Shown: positions 1-3,649 of the stretch, in pieces | Position numbering within the stretch: position 1 is the stretch's first letter | Layout: each line of letters starts with the position of its first letter | From: Gemmatimonadota bacterium | GTDB lineage: Bacteria; Gemmatimonadota; Gemmatimonadetes; Longimicrobiales; Longimicrobiaceae | Direction of reading: 5' to 3' | Assembly: GCA_019348475.1 (NCBI GenBank) | Contig: JAHWJJ010000275.1 | Coordinates: 1-6,413, forward strand | Length of the DNA stretch: 6,413 bases | The notes under the pieces: model-generated | What the model saw: the letters and a program-made list of their open reading frames with translations, nothing else | Told to the model about the DNA's origin: nothing | Database searches by the model: none | Made by a program: the position numbers and the translations under genes

Positions 1-21
1 GCCCCGCGCAGTTTGCGGGGC
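1..21. terminator. GC-rich hairpin, possible (bidirectional) terminator
   Basis: A perfect 7-bp stem (GCCCCGC at 1-7 with GCGGGGC at 15-21) encloses a 7-nt loop GCAGTTT. It is followed on the plus strand by TTT and then mixed sequence. It lies 44 nt beyond the pncA stop, so it may end the minus-strand NAD-salvage transcript, a plus-strand gene outside the window, or both. The T-tract is short on the plus side, and the minus-strand exit side lies outside the window, so the terminator role is inferred from position and stem strength. The loop is the same as that of the hairpin at 3527-3557. Confidence 0.5.
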
Positions 22-64
22 TTTCCGCAGTTGTTGCGGCGGCTTCAGCCGCTCCGGCGTACGG

Positions 65-811
65 CTACCCCCGAAGCTCCAGTCCGCGGGTGGTGATGAG
101 GGCGGCGCCGTCGTTCATCCACCGGGCCAGGCTTTCGGCCTCGCTCTCCAGCCCCAGGCCCCAAGTGGCATCGGTGACGAGCGTGACGGGGATGCGGCGC
201 TCCAGCATCCCTTCCACCGCGCCCTTTACGCACACGTCGCGCGCCACGCCCACCATGATCACCTCCAGCGGCGCGCCCAGGCGGTCGCGGAAGGCGGCCA
301 GGAGCGCATCCGTCGCGGCATTCCCCTCGAACACGCTGAAGCGGCTCTTCTGGATGAAAACCGGCCGCCGCTCGTCCAGGGCGCGGCGGGCGGCGCGGTC
401 CGCGTCGTCATTCCCCGCGTCGCGGGGGAGGATGACGGGGTCGGCGGGGCGGATCTCCGGGATGACGAACGCGCCCTCGCGCTCGTCCGCGTCGTCCGAC
501 AGCCCCATGCAGTGCGGCGGGTACGTGCCCCTGGAGGGGTCGGGCGCCACGGGACCGATCTCCGCGTCCGCGTACTCGTGCCAGTCGCCGGTGTAGACGA
601 TGGCGTCGCAGTGGGCGCGCATCCACGCGACGGCCTTCACCAGTTGCGGGACGATCTGCGTGGCCCCGCGGTCGGCGCCGCCATCGAACAGGTCGTGCAC
701 GTACAGCCGGCCGCCCTGCTCCGGCGGCAGCATGAAGTCGTTCTGCACGTCGACGATCCAGCCGATGCGGGCCGGGGCGCGGGCGAAGTTCGTCGCGGTT
801 GGGCGAGTCAT
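65..811 (-). CDS. pncA: Nicotinamidase (isochorismatase-fold cysteine hydrolase)
   Basis: Predicted to hydrolyse nicotinamide to nicotinate and ammonia in the cytoplasm, the first step of NAD salvage. The 248-residue protein has the isochorismatase/nicotinamidase layout. The catalytic triad is visible as D21 in IVDVQNDFM, K155 in FIQKSRFSVFEG and C194 in GVARDVCVKGA. The metal-binding residues of true nicotinamidases appear as D76 and H78 in TGDWHEY and H100 in TYPPHCMG. It is slightly longer than the roughly 210-residue E. coli enzyme. The ATG at 811 was chosen because the frame upstream of it is made of the 7-bp and 8-bp tandem arrays and encodes low-complexity peptide. A weak AAGGG lies about 10 nt before this ATG. 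It sits 125 nt downstream of pncB on the same strand with no clear promoter between, so co-transcription with pncB is likely. Another amidase of this fold is possible, but the metal ligands and the neighbour make nicotinamidase the best call. Confidence 0.9.
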   Translation of the reverse strand: MTRPTATNFARAPARIGWIVDVQNDFMLPPEQGGRLYVHDLFDGGADRGATQIVPQLVKAVAWMRAHCDAIVYTGDWHEYADAEIGPVAPDPSRGTYPPHCMGLSDDADEREGAFVIPEIRPADPVILPRDAGNDDADRAARRALDERRPVFIQKSRFSVFEGNAATDALLAAFRDRLGAPLEVIMVGVARDVCVKGAVEGMLERRIPVTLVTDATWGLGLESEAESLARWMNDGAALITTRGLELRG

Positions 812-826
812 GTGCTGCACCCTTGA

Positions 827-868
827 GGGAATAGGGAATAGGGAATAGGGAATAGGGAACAGGGAATA
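827..868. repeat. Heptamer tandem array, six GGGAATA units
   Basis: Six consecutive 7-bp units run from 827 to 868. Five are exact GGGAATA and the fifth, at 855-861, is GGGAACA. The array lies 16 nt upstream of the pncA start, so it would be part of the 5' leader or intercistronic mRNA as UAUUCCC repeats. A 24-bp unrelated spacer separates it from the octamer array on the pncB side. It is A/T-richer than the surrounding DNA. Confidence 0.95.
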
Positions 869-892
869 GCCTGCAATCGTCCCCCGCTCCGA

Positions 893-948
893 CCACTTTC
901 GCACTTTCGCACTTTCGCACTTTCGCACTTTCGCACTCACGCACTCAC
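893..948. repeat. Octamer tandem array, about seven GCACTTTC-type units
   Basis: Seven 8-bp units in register run from 893 to 948: one near-match (CCACTTTC, 893-900), four exact GCACTTTC units (901-932) and two variant units GCACTCAC (933-948). The variant units overlap the 3' end of pncB: its TGA lies at 937-939 and its last three residues (V-S-A) are encoded within them. The unit length is not a multiple of three, so gain or loss of a unit in the coding part would change the pncB C-terminus. Confidence 0.95.
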
Positions 949-2139
949 CCGGTCCCAATCCAGCCGCACGAAGCGCGGGTTCTCACGGAACGTCCGGCCC
1001 ACTTTGCCCTCGTCCCTGCCTTCCACGCGGACCAGGTCCGCGGTGAAGTCGAAGTCCGTCAGGAGGCCGTGGTCGCCGCGGCTGTGGCCCAGCAGGCTGC
1101 TCCCCACCCCGTACGCGGCGGTGGGGACGCCCTCCTTCTCGAAGTGGCGGATCTTGTCGGGGGTAAAGCCGCCGCTGACCACGATTCCCACGTCGCCGAA
1201 GCCCTCCGCGTCCAGCGCCGCGCGGATCTTGCGCACCAGGTACGCGTTGACGCCGGTCAGCTTCGCGCGGCCCCATACCGCCGGATCGCCGATGAGCGAG
1301 TCGTCGATCAGCCGCTCGCTGGTATCCACCCGCACCCCCGTCAGCGCGCCGTCGCCGAATTCCGCGCGCATCGCCCGCGCGACGGCCAGCGAGGTCTCGA
1401 CCGAGTTGTTGTCGTAGTCCACCAGGCTCATCACCTGCACGCCGGGCTCCTCGTCGCGCAGGTAGCGCGCAAAGGCGAGCGTCGCCTGCACCGTGTCGCC
1501 GTGAAAGGCCGCAATCATGGCGTGCGGCATGGTCCCCACGCCGCGCGCGCCCCACCACGCGCCGGCGGCGTCGCTGGAGACGCTGGCGGCGCCGCCCACC
1601 TGCGCCGCGTAGCCGTCCGGCGTCTGCACCCGCCAGTCATCGTGGCGCGGCGCCATGAAGATGACGGGCTTGCCCTGGGCTGCATCCACCACCGTACGCG
1701 TGTTGGACGCCACCAGGCTGCGCCGGGCCAGCACCCCCAGCAGCGGCGTCTCCAGGTGCGCAAAGCCCCCGTAGCGTCCCGTGACGTGCATCACCGGCTC
1801 CCAATCGTCCTCGCCGCCGGCGTTGATGGCGTCGCCCTCCAGCAGCGTGTCGATCTGCAGCTCCGCGGCGCGGAAGCCCGGGGCGAGCTGCGTCTGCAGC
1901 AGGCGGACGGCCTCGTACACGCCCGCCAGCACGCCGCGCCGCTTTGCGAACACCTGCATGGTGACGACCGGGTCGCGGCCGGCGTGGCGCAGCGTATTGG
2001 CCGTGCGCACGAAGTAGCGGTCCGACAGCCAGCCCGTCCCCATCCGCGGATCGAACTGAAAGATCTCGCACGGATAATCGCGCAGCCCCTGGTGCAGCGC
2101 CTGGGTCCGCTGCGCCGGATCGGTCGGGGTTCCGTTCAT
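937..2139 (-). CDS. pncB: Nicotinate phosphoribosyltransferase
   Basis: Predicted to convert nicotinate and PRPP, with ATP, to nicotinate mononucleotide, the entry step of the Preiss-Handler branch of NAD synthesis. The 400-residue length fits the shorter archaeal/thermophile-like NAPRTases. Family signatures include an N-terminal FQFDPRMGTGWLSDRYF (27-43), LETPLLGVLARRSLVASNTR (129-148), GVGTMPHAMIA (200-210, whose H206 matches the position expected for the phosphorylated histidine), VRVDTSE (269-275), IVVSGGF (319-325) for phosphate binding, and YGVGSSLL (343-350). The ATG at 2139 has no strong Shine-Dalgarno, but it lies about 47 nt after a convincing promoter with an overlapping palindrome. 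Its upstream neighbour is an NrtR-type regulator and its downstream neighbour a nicotinamidase, which makes the assignment very consistent. The last three codons and the stop lie inside an octamer repeat array. Confidence 0.93.
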   Translation of the reverse strand: MNGTPTDPAQRTQALHQGLRDYPCEIFQFDPRMGTGWLSDRYFVRTANTLRHAGRDPVVTMQVFAKRRGVLAGVYEAVRLLQTQLAPGFRAAELQIDTLLEGDAINAGGEDDWEPVMHVTGRYGGFAHLETPLLGVLARRSLVASNTRTVVDAAQGKPVIFMAPRHDDWRVQTPDGYAAQVGGAASVSSDAAGAWWGARGVGTMPHAMIAAFHGDTVQATLAFARYLRDEEPGVQVMSLVDYDNNSVETSLAVARAMRAEFGDGALTGVRVDTSERLIDDSLIGDPAVWGRAKLTGVNAYLVRKIRAALDAEGFGDVGIVVSGGFTPDKIRHFEKEGVPTAAYGVGSSLLGHSRGDHGLLTDFDFTADLVRVEGRDEGKVGRTFRENPRFVRLDWDRVSA

Positions 2140-2180
2140 CGTCCGCTCGTCAGGAGGGGGTGGATCCGCATCGCACCATC

Positions 2181-2197
2181 ATACTCGTTACGAGAAT
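2181..2197. promoter_or_regulatory. Candidate NrtR operator upstream of pncB
   Basis: The 17-bp imperfect palindrome ATACTCGTTACGAGAAT has a perfect core CTCGT-T-ACGAG, and 7 of 8 arm positions pair. Its centre is 50 nt upstream of the pncB start and it overlaps the predicted -10 element and start point, the usual place for a repressor site. A second palindrome with the same 17-bp frame (CTC, 5 nt, GAG) lies upstream of the nrtR gene; the two match at 11 of 17 positions. Binding by NrtR is inferred from this placement and from the known autoregulatory habit of the NrtR family. Confidence 0.65.
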
Positions 2198-2221
2198 AAT
2201 ACGCACGCACACCGCCGTCAA
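2193..2221 (-). promoter_or_regulatory. Sigma70-type promoter for pncB(-pncA)
   Basis: On the minus strand a -35 box TTGACG (2221-2216, 5 of 6 to consensus) is followed after exactly 17 nt by TATTCT (2198-2193, 4 of 6). The predicted transcription start is near 2186, giving a leader of about 47 nt before the pncB ATG. The -10 element lies in the palindromic operator at 2181-2197. This means pncB can be transcribed independently of nrtR even though the genes are only 106 nt apart. Confidence 0.6.
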
Positions 2222-2245
2222 GCATGATCGGCGGGGGCGCGGCGA

Positions 2246-3373
2246 TCACCGGTTTTCTTCAGGCGCCAGGTGCAGCCAGGGAAAGCGGATCGAGGTGTCG
2301 AGCCGCGCCCGGACGGCGTCGGGGAGGAAGGCGTACAGTTCCGGCGCCACGCCGGGCCCCTTGCCCTCGCGCGGGCGCCGCCTTCCCGTGCGGGCTACGA
2401 TGCGCGGCGCGCGCGACTTGCCGCGCTCCGCGGGGGCCACCGCGCGGCGAAAGTTGGAGCGGTGCAGCGGCCGTCCGGCGATGGACTCGCAGGCGGCCTG
2501 CAGCTCGTCCAGCGTGGCCTCCGGGCCGGTGAGGGCCATCAGCGCGGCTGGCGTGTACTTGATCTTTCCCCGCACGCGGCCCAGCGCGTCGGCCAGGATC
2601 TGCCGGTGGTCGAACGCCATCTCGCGCCCGAACAGCGCGTCCTGCGGCCGCGCGTCCGCCCTTCCCCACTGGTCGCGGCGCGCCTCGGGGACCAGCCGCG
2701 CCTCCATCAGCAGCGCCCACCGCTCCGCCGTACGCTCCTCGTTCCAGTCGCGCAGCCCGAAGAGCTCGCGCACCCGCTCTACCCCGTGCGGGGCCGCGTG
2801 CGCCCACCCGTCCAGCGCCTGCACGACGGCCGACAGGTGCGCCTGCCGCCCCTCGTCGCGAAGGTCTTCCCAGGGAAGGTAGTCGTAGACGTCGGCCCAG
2901 TGGGCGCGCGCCGCGTCGTCCGCGCCGACGGCCTGGGACGCGCCGTGCGTGAGCATCAGGTACGCCGCCGTCGTGACGCGCGTGCCCCGTGCGATCCACG
3001 CTCCCGTGGACGGATCGCGGTAGCCGGCGAACTGGCGCGGGTCGCGGCCGTTGCGGCTGTAGCTGCCCAGGGGCTCGATGAAGTCGGGCGCGTCGACACC
3101 GGTCTCCTCGCGCAGCTCGCGGATGGCGGCCTGGCGGGTGTCCTCGTCGGCATCCCACTCCATGAAGCCGCCGGGCCACGCGTCCAGCCCCGCGAACGGC
3201 ACGCCCCCGCGCTCCACCAGCAGCGCGCGCAGGGTGCAGCGCGGGCCCGACGTGTCCAGCGCCAGCGCCACCGCGTCGCCGGTAACGGACTGGCGCGGAT
3301 AGTCGCCCGCGTTGTACTGCACCGCCCACTCGGGAACGGGCTCGTCTACCGGGACCTCGATCTCGTGGCTCAC
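2246..3373 (-). CDS. nrtR: NrtR-family NAD-metabolism regulator (Nudix domain plus winged helix)
   Basis: Predicted transcriptional repressor of NAD salvage genes that senses an NAD-derived nucleotide (ADP-ribose in studied family members) through its Nudix domain. From a GTG start it has 375 residues. WPGGF (66-70) is followed by a well-kept Nudix helix, REL-REE-TGV (85-93), then GSYSRNGRDPR (103-113). Residues about 253-350 match the NrtR winged-helix region: FDHRQILADALGRVRGKIKYTP, LDELQAACESIAGRPL, SNFRR and a terminal ELYAFL. The open frame extends upstream to about 3586, but that part is repeat-derived low-complexity peptide and would contain the operator at 3404-3420. The GTG at 3373 is the first sensible start; no Shine-Dalgarno is visible. 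Compared with typical NrtR (about 230-250 residues) there is an extra segment of about 80 residues (165-248) between the two domains. pncB follows 106 nt downstream. Confidence 0.85.
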   Translation of the reverse strand: MSHEIEVPVDEPVPEWAVQYNAGDYPRQSVTGDAVALALDTSGPRCTLRALLVERGGVPFAGLDAWPGGFMEWDADEDTRQAAIRELREETGVDAPDFIEPLGSYSRNGRDPRQFAGYRDPSTGAWIARGTRVTTAAYLMLTHGASQAVGADDAARAHWADVYDYLPWEDLRDEGRQAHLSAVVQALDGWAHAAPHGVERVRELFGLRDWNEERTAERWALLMEARLVPEARRDQWGRADARPQDALFGREMAFDHRQILADALGRVRGKIKYTPAALMALTGPEATLDELQAACESIAGRPLHRSNFRRAVAPAERGKSRAPRIVARTGRRRPREGKGPGVAPELYAFLPDAVRARLDTSIRFPWLHLAPEENR

Positions 3374-3403
3374 GGCGCGCGGTCGGAGGGATGAAATGCC
3401 GAC

Positions 3404-3420
3404 GTTCTCATCGCGAGAAC
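3404..3420. promoter_or_regulatory. Candidate NrtR operator upstream of nrtR (autoregulation)
   Basis: The 17-bp palindrome GTTCTCATCGCGAGAAC has perfect 6-bp arms GTTCTC/GAGAAC around a 5-nt centre. Its centre is 39 nt upstream of the proposed GTG start of nrtR. It has the same length and arm geometry as the palindrome before pncB, sharing TTCTCG and GAG when both are read on the minus strand. A promoter here is not clear: a TTGCGC lies upstream on the minus strand, but no good -10 can be seen. The role is inferred from the pairing of the two sites and the regulator between them. Confidence 0.6.
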
Positions 3421-3514
3421 TACGCCGCCGAGCCCGCCGCGCGCAAGGCTGGGACGGCTGGTGGGGGGGAGAGAACGGTGAACTCGGGACGGAATGGCGC
3501 GAGGGCGGACCGCC

Positions 3515-3637
3515 CCCCATCCCCGGCCCTTCCCCCACAAACTGCGTGGGGGAAGGGAGATGGAGAAGCAGCCTCCCGCAGGTCATCGACCTCTCGCCTC
3601 TCCACGAGGAACGAGCGGGGAGGGGCCGGGGGAGGGG
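3515..3637. repeat. Composite inverted repeat (REP-like) in the intergenic gap
   Basis: The segment 3515-3535 and the segment 3617-3637 are inverted copies of each other, matching at 18 of 21 positions (core GGGGA.GGGCCGGGG). The left copy overlaps the perfect hairpin at 3527-3557. The 81 nt between the copies contain a short GGTC/GACC hairpin around 3581-3591 and purine-rich sequence. No gene is seen in the 276-nt gap between the kinase/GntR stop and nrtR. The structure resembles mosaic REP-type intergenic elements; membership of a known family is not established. Confidence 0.6.
3527..3557. terminator. Strong 12-bp hairpin downstream of the kinase/GntR gene
   Basis: A perfect 12-bp stem (CCCTTCCCCCAC at 3527-3538 with GTGGGGGAAGGG at 3546-3557) closes a 7-nt loop. 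Read on the minus strand the loop is GCAGTTT, the same as in the hairpin at 1-21. It lies 93 nt beyond the stop of the minus-strand fusion gene, and no U-tract follows on either strand. It could attenuate or end transcription before nrtR, or protect the 3' end of the mRNA, but it is not a classical intrinsic terminator. Confidence 0.5.
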
Positions 3638-3649
3638 CCCCGCCGCGGA

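Noticed and set aside
827..948. CRISPR array
   Set aside because: The units are 7 and 8 bp and directly adjacent, with no spacers. These are simple tandem repeats.
812..958. N-terminal extension of the pncA frame to an ATG at 958
   Set aside because: The added 49 residues are translated tandem arrays (SAKVRKCESAKVRK, SLFPIPYSLFPIP) and overlap the pncB end. The nicotinamidase fold begins shortly after the ATG at 811.
1396..1405. CTCGACCGAG as a third operator
   Set aside because: Arm spacing differs (4 nt instead of 5 between CTC and GAG), it lacks the flanking AT-rich arms and it lies within pncB coding sequence.
1069..2199. Long plus-strand open frame opposite pncB
   Set aside because: It is a high-GC antisense shadow, rich in Arg/Val/His/Ala with no domain, lying opposite a clear enzyme gene.
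3374..3586. Upstream extension of the nrtR frame to 3586
   Set aside because: It is encoded by the hairpin/REP-like DNA, gives a Pro/Arg/Ser-rich peptide and would contain the operator-like palindrome.
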